Source: Mycoplasma miroungigenitalium
GTDB lineage: Bacteria; Bacillota_I; Bacilli_A; Mycoplasmatales; Metamycoplasmataceae
DNA length: 64,000 nt
Direction of reading: 5' to 3'
NCBI RefSeq assembly: GCF_013008635.1
Contig: NZ_CP053096.1
Location: forward strand, 186,001-250,000
Of the stretch, positions 12,088 through 23,791 are shown one piece after another; the first letter of the stretch is position 1; every line of letters begins with the position of its first letter. Below the pieces are notes generated by a model. It was not told where the DNA came from, did not search any database, and worked only from the letters and a program-made list of their open reading frames with translations. The position numbers were made by a program, and so were the translations under genes.

Positions 12088-12798
12088 TTATTTAGCCACT
12101 CCTAAAGCTACTTTCATCATGTTTGTAAATGCTGTTTGTCTTTCAGCAGGTGATGTTTCTTCGTGTGTAACTAAGTTGTCTGAAATAGTTAATAAGCAAG
12201 CGGCCTTTTTACCTAATTTTTCAGCATTAGTAAACAGTGCAAGTGATTCCATTTCAACACATGCTGATTTTGTTTGATTAATTCTGTCTTCAACAGTTAA
12301 AGTTGAGTAGAAAACGTCTGATGAGTGAACACGTCCTTCAGCTAAATCAATACCTTGAGCTTTTGCTGAAGCTCTTAATTCATCATTTAGTTCAGCAGAT
12401 GGTAATGCTAAATTAGATGCAAATTTATCTCCTAAAACTAATCTTCTGAAGTGGTCACTATCAGCGTAAGCTTCAGTAGCTAAAAATGTTTGATATAGAG
12501 GCAAGTCAGCAACGTAAGCACCTGCTGAACCAATTCTAATAATTTCTTCTACATCGTAAAATGCAAATAATTCGTAGCTATAAATACCAATAGATGGGCA
12601 ACCCATACCTGATCCGGCAATAGAAACTTCTTTACCGTTGTATTTTCCTGTGTAAATAAACATATTTCTAACAGTGTTAACTAATTTGTAACCTGGTTCC
12701 AAAAAAGTTTCAGCAATAAATTTTGCTCTTAATGGATCTCCAGGCATTAAAACTGTTTTGGCGATTTCGCCTTTTTTGGCGTTAATGTGTGGTGTCAT
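12088..12798 (-). CDS. deoD: Purine-nucleoside phosphorylase (DeoD type)
   Basis: A 236-residue hexameric-type PNP, first gene of its operon. Visible are the start region [12 protein letters not shown] with [15 protein letters not shown], the [15 protein letters not shown] loop, the ribose/phosphate-binding [11 protein letters not shown] and ISDNLVTHE with the catalytic Asp. It releases purine bases and (deoxy)ribose-1-phosphate, which DeoB (24.8 kb) and DeoC process further. A strong AGGAG site is at about 12802-12807. The 284 bp upstream, shared with the divergent HAD gene, hold AT-rich promoter-like boxes but no clear operator. Confidence 0.95.
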   Translation of the reverse strand: MTPHINAKKGEIAKTVLMPGDPLRAKFIAETFLEPGYKLVNTVRNMFIYTGKYNGKEVSIAGSGMGCPSIGIYSYELFAFYDVEEIIRIGSAGAYVADLPLYQTFLATEAYADSDHFRRLVLGDKFASNLALPSAELNDELRASAKAQGIDLAEGRVHSSDVFYSTLTVEDRINQTKSACVEMESLALFTNAEKLGKKAACLLTISDNLVTHEETSPAERQTAFTNMMKVALGVAK

Positions 12799-13082
12799 AT
12801 ATTCTCCTTCTAATTTTATGATTTGAAAGCGATGTTAAACCTGATAAAGTGTGATTTATATAGTACACGTCTTTCTTATTAATAATATAAGTAAAACTTA
12901 TGTACTAATTTTACCACTTTATAAAAAAATAATCATTTCCGTTAGTAAATAAAACCAAAATAATACGGTAAAAACCGGAAATGTTTCTATTTTTAATTTA
13001 ATTATCAGTTATTAAACTGAAAAATTATCTAAATTTTAAAAATAATGTATTATTTATTAGCATTTAGCAGAAAGGGGCTTTT

Positions 13083-13892
13083 ATGAAAAAGAAACCAATA
13101 GTATTTAGTGATGTTGACGGAACTATCTACACAAGCAACGGTTACGTCTCAAACTACAATTTAAACATAATCAAAAACAACGAGTTAAGTTTCAATATTG
13201 CAACTGGAAACCCTATTTGTCCTAAGATGTTCAAACTTGCAAAACTTGTTAATGCTGATTACATAATCGGTTCAAGTGGCGTTCAAATTTATGATTTTAA
13301 ACGTTACAAATTCGTAAGAGAAGAATTCATTAACCCAAAAGTTGTTAAAAAAATCTTTGATATTTTTAGAGAACATAAAGTTTCAGCAGCCGGCTGAAGT
13401 TCAGACGCCTTTTATATTTTTAAAGACGAAGATAAAGAGTTTTTAAACAGAATCTACTTCAGATATGAAACTTTTGACCAATTCGAATTATATGAAGGTC
13501 AAGACATTAAAAATGTTTCGAAAATCGAAGTTTATTTTGAAACAACCGAAAATGTTGATGAATTAATCAAATTATTAAAAGGTTTAGATGTTAAATTAAT
13601 AAAAACACATATGAACCTTGAAATCTTACCTTATGGGGCATCGAAAGGTAGAGCGATTTTATGAATGTTAGAAAACATATTCAAAAATCACTCAAACAAT
13701 GACGTTATGGTTATCGGGGACTCAGAAAACGATTTCTCAATGTTTAAACGTTTCAATTATTCATACGCAATGGATAACTCGAAAGATATAGTTAAAGAAA
13801 AAGCAAAATATGTAACCAGATCAGTTCAAGAACACGGTTTAGGAATTGCAATATTAGATTATTTATCTAAATTTAACTCATCAAAAGAATAA
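13083..13892 (+). CDS. HAD-superfamily (Cof/YidA type) phosphatase
   Basis: A 269-residue HAD-IIB hydrolase. Motif I is SDVDGT (nucleophile and acid Asp), motif II is in FNIATGN, motif III is a Lys in the SKGRA segment, and motif IV is MVIGDSENDFSMF. A cap domain lies between about residues 85 and 190. Mycoplasma genomes carry several such broad-range sugar-phosphate or FMN phosphatases, and the substrate cannot be read from sequence. It has an AAAGGGG site before ATG and precedes obg by 35 bp. Two or three Trp codons are TGA. Confidence 0.88.
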
Positions 13893-13927
13893 AATATAAT
13901 TAATATAGTAAAGTAAGGAGGTAATAA

Positions 13928-15196
13928 ATGGCTAGATTTATTGATGAAATTAAAATCCAATTAGTTGCCGGAAAAGGCGGCGATGGAATGATTTCATTCA
14001 GAAGAGAAGCGCATGTTGACAAGGGAGGACCAGACGGCGGCGATGGTGGTCGTGGCGGAAATATTTATTTCGTTGGTGACCTTGGAAAAAATACACTTTT
14101 ATCTCTTTATGGAAACAAAAAAATAACTGCCGATGACGGAGTCAACGGAGGTCCAAAAAATTTATATGGAGCTGCGGGAAAAGATAAATACGTTCCCGTT
14201 CCAATCGGTACAGTCGTTTATAATAATGGTAAAGTAGTTGCGGATATTATCGAGCCTAAAGAATATTTAGTCGCTAGAGGCGGTCAAGGTGGTCGCGGTA
14301 ATATGAAATTTAAATCACCACGTAATACCGCTCCCAGAATTTGCGAAAATGGTACACGTGGCGAAAAATACGACGCACATATCATTTTGAAAATAATGTC
14401 GGATGTCGGGGTTGTTGGTAAACCATCCGCTGGAAAAAGCACATTACTTTCAGCAATTTCGAATGCAAAAGCGAAAATTGCCGACTATGAATTTACAACG
14501 TTAGTTCCGCAATTAGGTATGGTTAAATACTTCGATAATTCATTTGTTGTTGCAGATTTACCTGGATTAATTGAAGGCGCATCTCAAGGTCGTGGATTAG
14601 GAATTCAATTCCTAAAACACATCGAAAGATGTCGTGTTATTGCTCACATCATTGATTTTGGTAGTGAATATAAAGATCCGATTGAAGATTTTGAAACAAT
14701 TAATGAAGAACTAAAAAGCTATAGTTTACATTTAGAAAACAAAGATCAATTGGTAATTGCGAATAAAAACGATCTACCGCAATTTAAAGAACATTACGAA
14801 AAATTTGTTGCAAAATACCCAAATGTTAAAATAGTTCAAATTTCAGCTTTAGACATGAATAATTTAAACGAAGTTAAAAAAGAATTATGAAACTTAATTG
14901 AAGCAAACAAATTAAAACCAATCGAAGAAGTTCAAGAGGACGAAGTCGTCGAAATCTCGCTTGAAGAAGAATATAAAATTATCAACCCTTACGCAGGATA
15001 TTTCGAAATTTCTGGACCAAGAATCCAGAAGCTATACGATAAAATCCCATTAGTAAGTTATGACAACCTACTTAGATTTAATAACATTTTAAAGAAAATA
15101 GGTGTTTGAGATGATCTTATTAAAAAAGGTATCCAACAAGGGGATACCGTTAGAATATTTGAATATGAATTCGAATGAGATGGCGATTATAATTAA
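13928..15196 (+). CDS. obg: Obg/CgtA ribosome-associated GTPase
   Basis: A 422-residue GTPase. The glycine-rich Obg fold spans 1-157 (many GGxGG turns), then the G domain has GVVGKPSAGKST (162-173), switch region, DLPGLIEGA (G3) and ANKNDL (G4). A C-terminal OCT domain (about 345-422, ending in WDGDYN) is complete when TGA is read as Trp. Obg acts in late 50S assembly and stress responses. It has a near-perfect Shine-Dalgarno AAGGAGG (13914-13920). Confidence 0.96.
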
Positions 15197-15219
15197 AATG
15201 CATTTAGGTGCATTTTTTT
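15196..15219 (+). terminator. Terminator of obg
   Basis: AAATGCA (15196-15202) pairs with TGCATTT (15209-15215), then T's. Confidence 0.8.
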
Positions 15220-15285
15220 GTTTAACTCCTAAAAATATGCAAAACATCCACATTTTTGCAAAATTGGAAATATTACCATTATGAA

Positions 15286-15459
15286 ATGAAACAAATTATA
15301 AAAAAACAAAAAAATGGATTTTTAGAGTTAAAAGCTGTTGATTCTTTATTTTTAGATAATTTTAATAAAAAACAACCATAATTTAATTATGATTTTGTGA
15401 TTTTAAAACAAAATAAATGAAAAAATGATTATCGCAAATTTGTCAGGGTTATAAAATAG
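15286..15459 (+). pseudogene. Possible remnant of a small gene in a 666-bp non-coding stretch
   Basis: Between obg (ends 15196) and the helicase (stop at 15863) there is no intact gene on either strand. In this part a frame from ATG 15286 runs 31 codons to an in-frame TAA (15379). It then continues in the same frame for another 25 codons, including TGA-Trp and a DYRKFVRVIK segment, to TAG at 15457. That could be a gene with a nonsense mutation, but no family is recognised and no ribosome-binding site is present. Weak call. Confidence 0.2.
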
Positions 15460-15708
15460 AGTCGTGTTTATGCCAACAGGATTCAAAAAACACAATTTAT
15501 TTATATTTATTTTTTAATTTCATTCATATATAAAACACTCTCTTTACTACAATTTATTTTATATTTTATTAATAGTATATTTGTTTATAAATCGTCGCAA
15601 TTTTCTAATGCCTTTCTAAAGCAAAGCGCATAATATATCACCCTAATAATTTAACTTGGTCGGGTTCGTTCAAATTTTATTAGTAAAAATTAAATTTAAA
15701 TAAATTTT

Positions 15709-15795
15709 AAACGCGATTGGAAACGTGAAGATATCCGATTGTGCACGAAATGGTACAACAATCCTGAATAGTAAAACACATAAACCTATGCGGTT
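15709..15795 (+). pseudogene. Possible IS30-type transposase 3' fragment
   Basis: One frame encodes DWKREDIRLCTKWYNNPE before a TAG. The adjacent frame continues with ILNSKTHKP. Joined by a frameshift this resembles the C-terminal region of IS30-family transposases (a WYNNPxxxLN-like ending). The fragment is short and unsupported by inverted repeats, so this is a suggestion only. If right, an insertion sequence once sat beside the defence-type helicase. Confidence 0.25.
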
Positions 15796-15814
15796 TTCTT
15801 GCTTTATGCCGCAT

Positions 15815-15861
15815 AAAAAATCACTCCGAGACATATGTGCGTCATCCGGAGTGATTTTTTT
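15815..15861. terminator. Strong bidirectional terminator after the helicase gene
   Basis: A 14-bp perfect stem (15815-15828 with 15847-15860; core ATCACTCCG) carries A's on one side and T's on the other. It sits directly behind the helicase stop at 15863. A second hairpin, ATGCGG (15788-15793) with CCGCAT (15809-15814), abuts it on the left. Confidence 0.8.
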
Positions 15862-15862
15862 A

Positions 15863-18800
15863 TTAATTAAGTTGATAAACATCGTCTTGATTGGTAATAA
15901 TATTGTTATCAACTAAATCTTCTAAGATTTTATTAAAATATTCTTTGTTTTTTAAATTTAGAGATTTGTAACCTAATTGCTCATTTATAATTCTAATTAA
16001 TGAATCTTTTTCAATAGAATTAACCATTTGCAATATAGTTTTTACCAAATGAACATATTCATAATAGTAAACGGTCTCGCGTGATCTTTGAGTCTCGCCT
16101 TTTTTGAAGGTGATGTTTTCATAGTTTAGGTTGGAATGTATGAAGAATTCTCCATTCAAATGTGCTATATCACTTGAGTATCTAAGGAATGAATCATAAA
16201 ATCTTTTGACAAATGAAGTAAATGATTGACGATTGCACAAGAAAGTCAATATTCTCTTGACTATAGACGAGTGTATAACTTGATATTTAACCAATAAATC
16301 TTCAACAATTCTTATTAGTGTATGGGAAAGATCTATTGAAGATGCAAAGTTTGATATGTGATAATTTCTAACTATTCCGGCTATTTGCTCGTTATTGAAC
16401 TCAGGAAGTACATCAAAATTTAATTCTAGGTTTTGTTTCTCGGTCACGTTTAAATATGAATTCGAGGCAATTTCCGAGTTTTTAGACAGAATATTATATG
16501 TATAATCTTTACCATTCTTAATGTCACTCAATTTTTTTAATATAGCATTGAGTTCTGCTTTTTTATTTGTAAATCAACTGGTAGATCAAATTCTATGAAT
16601 GTGTCAACCGCGACCATTAAGAACTTGTTGTCTTAATCTATCTCTATCACGAGACGTTTTAGAAGAGTGATATGTTGCTCCGTCGCATTCAATACCAAGG
16701 ATAAATCTATTTGGGTTTGTTGGGTCAACAACAGCTAAGTCAATTCTAAATCCTGAACACCCGACCTGAGTTTTTAATTTATATCCGGCATTAGTTAATT
16801 CTCTATAAACCTCTTCTTCAAAAGGCGAATCAAAAGAATTAAAATCATTTACGTAATCAACAGTTTTGTCGATACCATATTCTGCGATTTCTAAATATTT
16901 TTTAAGAAATTTAACGCCTCTTGAGTCGGTTCTATTTAAATCGATATCACTAGCGTCCAATGAAGTAATAATAACTATGCCTCTTTTTGCACGTGTAAAA
17001 GCAACATTTAAACGCTTATAGCCATTATCGTGATTAATAGGACCAAATCTCATAGAAATCTTGTCATTTTCATCAGGACCGTAAACTGAATTTATGATAA
17101 CGAATTCTCTTTCATCGCCTTGAACAGTTTCAATATTTTTAACAAAAAATGGGTCTTCTTTATCCCGATCAAAAAAGCTACTATACATTGGATTAGATTG
17201 CTTAAATTTCTCGATTTTTCGTTCTAACAATAACTGTTGTTCGGTATTAAAGGTCACAACACCTAGTGTAACATTAGAACCGTATGTATCAATGATATCT
17301 TTGATAATTTCAACAGTTTTATCAGCTTCCACTTCATTTTTACGGTCGACTAACACGCCTTCAACTTTGATTTTATTAATTGATTCGTATTTACCTGGTT
17401 CGGTTAATGAAGGGAATGTTATTAAATCGTGATATATTTCCTTGTTTGAAGGATAAATTAAATTTTCATAAAGTGAGCGATAGTGTCATCTTAATTTAAT
17501 GGTTTTTAAAACAATATTAGACATATCAAGGATTGAATCAAAACCTTTAACCGAGATATCATTTTCATCATCAACATCAATATAATCGTTTTGATCTATT
17601 GTGTTAAAGAAATTAGTTGGCGGCAATTGTTCTGAATCGCCCACAATAATAACTTGTTTTGCGCGGCTAATTGCACCAATAGCGGTTTCCGGTCTGACTT
17701 GTGATGCCTCATCAAAAACTACTGTATCAAACAAAATATCACTATCTTTTAAATAAGCACTAACAGATAAGGGAGACATCATTAAACAAGGTTTTAATTG
17801 CAACATTAAATTTGGTATTTTTTCAAACAATTTTTTAAAGGACATTCTATTTCTTGATTTATTTACTTCAGACTTCAATATTTTAACCTCAAGATTTTTG
17901 GAACCCAAACCTGAAGCATTTGGAATATTGTTGTTTAAATTTGCAATAATTTTCGCTCTTGCTAATTGTTGAACATTCGCTTCAACATTTATAAAATTAT
18001 CTCTTAAGGTTTCAAGTTTAGAACCATTAAAATCAACAAAGCACTCATTAATAAAATGATCTATTAATATTTTGTAAAATCTTTTCATAAATATTTCAAA
18101 AAGATTTTTTCTGTAATTGCCATTTAACACTTTTTCAACAAAATCATCTAACGAATATTTCTTGATATTATTGATTGAAGATACAAGGGATAACATTGAA
18201 GTAAAATCGTCTTTATAAACAGCAAATTGAGATAATTTTATTTTTAAATCATTTTTACTTAATGAATCGAAATTAGCAATATTTTCGTCAAAAACATCTG
18301 AAATTCTCTTGAAATCATCTTGAAACTTTTTCAATTTGTTTAAACTGTTCAATAATTCATTTCTATAGCGTATGTCTTCATTAAAAATATAAACCATTTT
18401 TTGTATATCTATTGAAAAATCAGAAATTGCAGAAAAAAGTTTAGTTTTTGAAGCAAAGACAATCATTTTATATATAGATTGTAAATATTGTAAATTTTTG
18501 TTTTTGGGTTTGAAATTAGAATTATTATAAGAACTCCAAAAATTATTTTCACATCTTTTTAATTCAATTAAATCGGGTAGAACATTTTCAATGACTGATT
18601 TATCTTTGGTCAAGAAATGTTTTTTGATAATTTTCTTAGCTTTATGCCACTTAGAAACTAAGAATCTGTATGACTTGTTATGATACTTGTTAAAAATTGT
18701 TTCAAATTCAAGTATATTTTCCGAAATAATTGATTCTCTAAAAATATTCTTGTTTTTCTCTAATAATTTAATTTTTTGTTCTAGATTTAAAGTCATATTT

Positions 18801-20554
18801 GAATATTGAGCTATTTCATTGTCATAATTGTTTATTTGAAATACAGATGTATCAATTTTTCCTTGTATACACATTAAATGAGTGAATAATTCAAAAAGAA
18901 ATTTGATATTCTTAATATAAGAGACATCATTAAACGTAATAAATTTATGATTATTTGTCAAGTCAGAATATACAACATCAATGTTTCGACCAATAATTTC
19001 AATTAGTGAAAAGAAGTTTTCTTTTTCGATTTCGCTTAACCTAGTTAATTTTAGCCCTCATCAGACATTCAAAATTGGGTTTTTATCAAAATGATTGATG
19101 TAATCTTGTAATTCTTTAATATTAATTTTTAATTCATCTAGCTTTTCAGAATCAATATTTAGAAAATTATTGATATTGAATTGTAGATTTGAAACCTTAT
19201 CGAATTTATAAAAATTTCCAATCATTTTATATAAGCTTTTATTTAAAGGCGCTCTTAATTTTAAAAGTTCTCAGCCATATTTTTTAAGTCTCTCTACTAT
19301 GGCTAGATAATCATTAGTAAATTTAGATATTGGATCACTTGCAACTTGATAATTCAGTTTACCTTTTTCAAGAGTGTCATCCAAATCCTTCAAAATTGCT
19401 TTTTTATCTAAATCTAAACTATGAATAGGAATAACATAATCGTTTAATTGTATTTTTTTCAAGTTATTATAAACAACATCCAAAGCCGCTTTTTTCTCTG
19501 ACACAAATAGAACTTTTTTGTTTCTGGCTAATAATTCAGTAATGATATTTGTAATTGTGTGTGACTTCCCAGTTCCTGGAGGACCCTGCAAAATGAAACT
19601 TTCTCCTTGAATTGCAGATTGAATTGCAACTTCCTGTGATGAGTCAGAATCAAGAACATGATAGTATTCATTAATATTGATTTTAGTTTCAACATTGTCT
19701 TCATTGATAATATCAAAATCATTGATGCCATCATTTTCTTCATTTGAAAGTGCCTTAATAAATTCATTTTCAACTATTTTATCTTCATTTTCATCTAAAT
19801 CGACATACATATTGATTTTTGAAAAACTGAAAGTATCTAAAAATATGCGGTTATCTATTTGCCAATCATTACTTCTAAAATTAGTTGTTAGTTGTTCAAC
19901 AAAATTATTGTACTTAGCGTAATTATTTTCACAGTTATCAATAGCATTAATATCTATATTAATACCATAAATAACTGAAAGTTTTCTGATTAGTGCTAAA
20001 TTTGGAGTTAAAGTAAATTCATCATCAAAAAGCACATGATACTGTGTTTGATTTTTTAAATTCTTTGATTTCAAATTTGCTTGAAGAAACATTAAGGGTG
20101 AATAAACAAACCCGGAAATAGAAGTATTATTTTCTGCTTCGCTTCACTTTAAAATACCAAAACTTAAAAACAATGTATTAATTGAATATTGATCAATAAA
20201 ATCTAGATATTTTTTGTTAATCTTTTTCAATATTATTGCTTGGTCTTCGTAGTCAACGTTTGAATAAAGAGTATTGGGTTTGCAAGCGCCAATTTTGTCT
20301 ATCACATCATCTAATTTAACTATTTTTAAGTTTTTTTGCTGTTCATTAAACTCAGAATCAAAACTTAAATTAGCGATTTCTATCTTCTCAGAACCAACGT
20401 AATCTAATATTGTTTTTAAGTCTGGACAAATAACTTCTAATTTCGATTGCGTTTTTGATGTCTTTAGTGAATAATTCAACGCTTTATTTCTGTATGTTAA
20501 GTCAAGTAAATCGTTTTTTCATGTTTCTATATTTTGGCTTGCTTTATTACTCAT
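15863..20554 (-). CDS. DUF4011-SF1 helicase-Vsr-like nuclease-DUF3320 protein (Hhe-like defence architecture)
   Basis: One 1563-residue frame, continuous when UGA=Trp. Order: DUF4011 start (WKNDLLDLTYRNKALNY, about 12-28); helicase half 1 with Walker A GPPGTGKS (324-331); a long Lys/Asn/Phe-rich coiled insertion (about 430-850); Walker B FDEASQ (947-952) and GDSEQLPP (972-979); helicase half 2 with QGDER (1145) and VAFTRAK (1184-1190); a Vsr/MTES_1575-type nuclease with FRIDLAV (Asp1272) and IECDG (Glu1289, Asp1291), matching D..ExD catalysis; and a C-terminal DUF3320 region (about 1340-1563). All helicase and nuclease motifs look intact. DUF4011-helicase-Vsr proteins have been reported as single-gene anti-phage systems (Hhe); defence here is inferred. 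It lies 17 bp after hisS with an AGGAG site, so it is probably co-transcribed. Confidence 0.85.
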
Positions 20555-20571
20555 TTGTTTCTCCTATGTAT

Positions 20572-21882
20572 TTATTCAAGAAATAATTCTAAGTCTTGTA
20601 CACTTTGCAATCCAGATTCGGCTAGGAAATCTAGTAAATCCACAAATCCTTCTTCTGTTAATGAAAAGTAAATCCTGTCATTTGTCTCAATGTGTTTTAC
20701 AACAATTAGTTCATTATTATCGAACAAATCGTCAAAAATAACATATTTTGCGCCTAATTTTTTGGCTTTATCAAAAATCTTTTTACTTTTTGAAACATCT
20801 TTTAAGTATTCAATTTTGATGCCATAGGATCTTAATTCGTTTGATAAACAAAATAAAGGGGTTAAGTATTTTTCCTGTGTTGAAGCAATCAAAATATCTA
20901 CAACTTCAACATCATCATTATTGATTTCTAAATTTTGCTCAGTTAAAATTTCAGCAGTTCTATCAACACCAAACCCTCAACCGCTAGCGCATAAATCTGG
21001 TCCATCTAATTCTTTGATTAAATTAGAATATCTACCTCCGCCAATCAATGTTGATTGACTCCCAGTATTTTGAGCGGTAGAAACGAATTCGTAAACAGTT
21101 TCATCATAATAGTCAAGGCCCCTTACTAATGAGTAATCAATTTGATAGTTAATTCCTGCTTCATCTAAAATTTGAACCAACTTTTCAAATTGATTTTTAC
21201 TAGATTCAGATAAAAATTTGTTAATTTTAGGTGCTTTTTTAACAAAGTCTTTATTTCCATCAACCTTGTCATCCAGAATTCTTAAAACATTGCCTTCTAA
21301 ACGAGCTTTAGAATCTTCCGTTAATTGGTCTTTATATTGTTCCAAATATTTTTTTAATTCCTTTTGATAATTATTTCTTGATTCTAAGTCACCGATTGTA
21401 TTAATTTTCAGTATGAAACTCAATCCTAAAATTTGCAATATTGAGTGCGCTAAAATAATTAATTCGGCGTCCGCGTAAACATTAGCTTCCCCAATTGATT
21501 CAACGCCAGCTTGATAAAATTGTCTTTGACGTCCTTTTTGTGGTTGCTCATATCTAAACATCTGACCAAAATATGCAAACTTAGTGGTTTTTAAAGTGGC
21601 ATATCACTTGTTTTCAATTAAAGCTCTTACGAAACCAGCTGTCCCTTCTGGTCTTAACGCAATTTCTCTTTCACCTTTGTCTTTAAATTCGTACATTTCT
21701 TTCTTAACAATGTCGCTACCTGCTACCGAACGTTTATATAATTGAGCTTGCTCAATAATTGGTGTATCAATTAAGTTGAAATTGTAATTTCTAACAGCCT
21801 TAATAAATGTTGCTCTTATAAATTCATGAATATTCATTTCCGCTGGAGATAAATCTCTTGTGCCTTTAATCTTTTTAATCAT
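20572..21882 (-). CDS. hisS: Histidyl-tRNA synthetase
   Basis: A 436-residue class II synthetase. It begins with KIKGTRDLSP. Motif 2 is around RPEGTAGFVRA and FRYEQPQKGRQRQF, the histidine loop is LVRGLDYYDETVYEF, and motif 3 is in GWGFGVDR. The C-terminal anticodon domain spans about 330-436. It charges tRNA-His. The start has a GGAAGG site. The 1.5-kb-class helicase gene follows after 17 bp, a neighbour with no functional link to translation. Confidence 0.96.
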
Positions 21883-22045
21883 ATTACCCTTCCTATATAT
21901 ATTTAATTATTATACTCTAATATAAATACCAAATATAAATATAGGGAATAAATTATTCTTTTTTGACCTAAAATATTGAATTTATACTGATAAAAATAAA
22001 AAATATAGTTTAAAAATAACCTAGCTCCAAAAAAAGCGTTTTTGG

Positions 22046-22051
22046 TATAAT
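22046..22051 (+). promoter_or_regulatory. -10 box of the amino-acid permease gene
   Basis: GGTATAAT lies about 25 bp before the ATG at 22076; transcription would start near 22058, leaving a short leader with a GAGG site. Confidence 0.6.
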
Positions 22052-22075
22052 TCAAACTAATATGTGAGGCACCCA

Positions 22076-23773
22076 ATGAACAAAATAAATAATAAACAAA
22101 CAAACACCAAAATATCTACTAAGAAAAAAATTAGTTTTTTTGGTTCGATGATGATTGTTATGGGCAGTTCAATTGGAGCTGGAATTTTCTTCAAATCAGA
22201 AGAAGTTTTACAAAATTCAAGAGGTTCATTAATTTTGGCGATTGTGTGTTGAATCATTGCTTCATTTGCGGTTATTTCAATGGCTTTAGCACTTACGGAA
22301 ATAGCAGGAATTAAAAACGATAATTTATCAATAATTGGATGAAATAGAATCTTTAATTCAAGATGGGTTCATAAAGCAAGCAAAAATTTCATGGTTTATC
22401 TAACTTTACCACTAACTTTTTTTTATATGCCTGTGTATGTAATAATGGCAATTCAAGATGGCGCTGGGGCATTAGCAAATAAACATGCATTAACATTTGG
22501 TACAAATTATGACTGGCTTATATGACTTTCAATTACAACATTGATGGGATTATATTTCTTATTGCTCCCTGTGTTAAATTCGAAAATTGGTAGCGCACAC
22601 AATATTGTTGTTTTATGCATTAAGTTTTTACCACTGGTTTTTATTACTATAATTGGTTTTACGCTTGCTTTTACTGGTAAAGGTGGTGTAAACGAAATAA
22701 GTTTGGGCATTAAACAACATGAATTTAATATTAAAACTGGTAGCACATTTATTCAGTATGGTGGTCTAGGTGGATTTATTGGAGTATTTCTATCAGTTGG
22801 CGCAATATTTTTTGCTTATGATGGTTTTTATATTGCTGCGGGGATGCAAAGTGAAATGAAGCGTCCTGAAAAAACTTCATTAGCTTTATCTTTGGGATTG
22901 ATTATTGTAACAATTATTTATGTAGCAATTGCTATTTCAATGTCAATTAACGGCGGGTCATTTACAAACATGAGAGGTTATATCGAAAACTTAATGGGTT
23001 TAAATCCCGGACGAATATTTTTTGGTTTAATAAATATTGCAATCGCTATCGGCGTTATGGGAATAATAAATGGCTTTGCAATGTGAATGCCAAGATTTAT
23101 TGAATCGCTACTAGCTGAGGGTGAATTACCGTTTTGAAAAAAATCTATCGGAAAACTCAATCCAAACAAACCTGTTTTTGGCATAATATACTCATTAATA
23201 ATTGGATTGGGTTCAAATATTGTATTTACTATTATTGGTGCTCTGCTATATCTCCCGGTTAATGAATCATACTTAATTTATAGTAGCGATCCATTTAAAG
23301 CAATGTCTAGATTATATGCTTTTACAGATTTAATAGCTAACTGAATAACTGTGTTCACTTTTGTTTTTATTGCTTTTGCAATACTCGGAGCAATAAAAAA
23401 TAAAAAAACAAATAAAGTAAAAATTAAACACAAACAACGTTTTTTCAATTTCTTTGCCTACGTAACTGTAATTTTTGTTGGACTTGCAATGTTAGCCCAA
23501 ACAATCGTACCTATTGCTGACTTCTTAATGGTGTTTGGTTTTGATGAAATATCTTATTCTTTAGCAAAAAATATAACAATAGCCGAAGCACACAATTACT
23601 ATATTTCATTGATAGTTGGTCGAACCATGTTGGTTATTATGTTATTAATTTTTAACGCACTTATATTTTTAACTACAGTGATTGAGGACAAAATTCATAT
23701 TAAAAAATTCGGAACTCTTGATAATTACAGGAATTATAGGGACGATCTGTTGAATTTAAAAAACCAGGAATAA
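22076..23773 (+). CDS. APC-superfamily amino-acid permease
   Basis: A 565-residue integral membrane protein with about 12-14 hydrophobic helices. The first helix carries GSSIGAGIFFKSEE, the TM1 glycine signature with which APC permeases bind the substrate backbone. The cytoplasmic N-terminus (residues 1-20) is Lys/Asn rich. It likely imports an amino acid for this auxotroph; which one cannot be told. ATG 22076 was preferred over a GTG at 22064 because a GAGG site (22066-22069) lies 6 bp upstream. Several Trp codons are TGA. Confidence 0.88.
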
Positions 23774-23787
23774 CACTCCGGTTTTTT
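23758..23787 (+). terminator. Terminator of the permease gene
   Basis: AAAAAACC (23758-23765) pairs with GGTTTTTT (23780-23787), with an inner GGA/TCC extension. It overlaps the permease stop codon region. Confidence 0.7.
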
Positions 23788-23791
23788 GTTT

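Noticed and set aside
15670-15916. Overlapping ORFs on both strands (80 and 63 codons)
   Set aside because: No ribosome site, no family resemblance, and they run through a strong terminator hairpin.
15863-20554. Apparent chain of five separate ORFs on the - strand
   Set aside because: Gaps contain only TGA stops and the motifs run continuously; with UGA=Trp it is one gene. The same holds for pheT, ileS, metK, recO, lspA and others, so they are not pseudogenes.
22062-22088. Tiny upstream ORF (8 codons) before the permease
   Set aside because: ATG followed by TGA, with no evidence of translation; the GAGG site fits the ATG at 22076.
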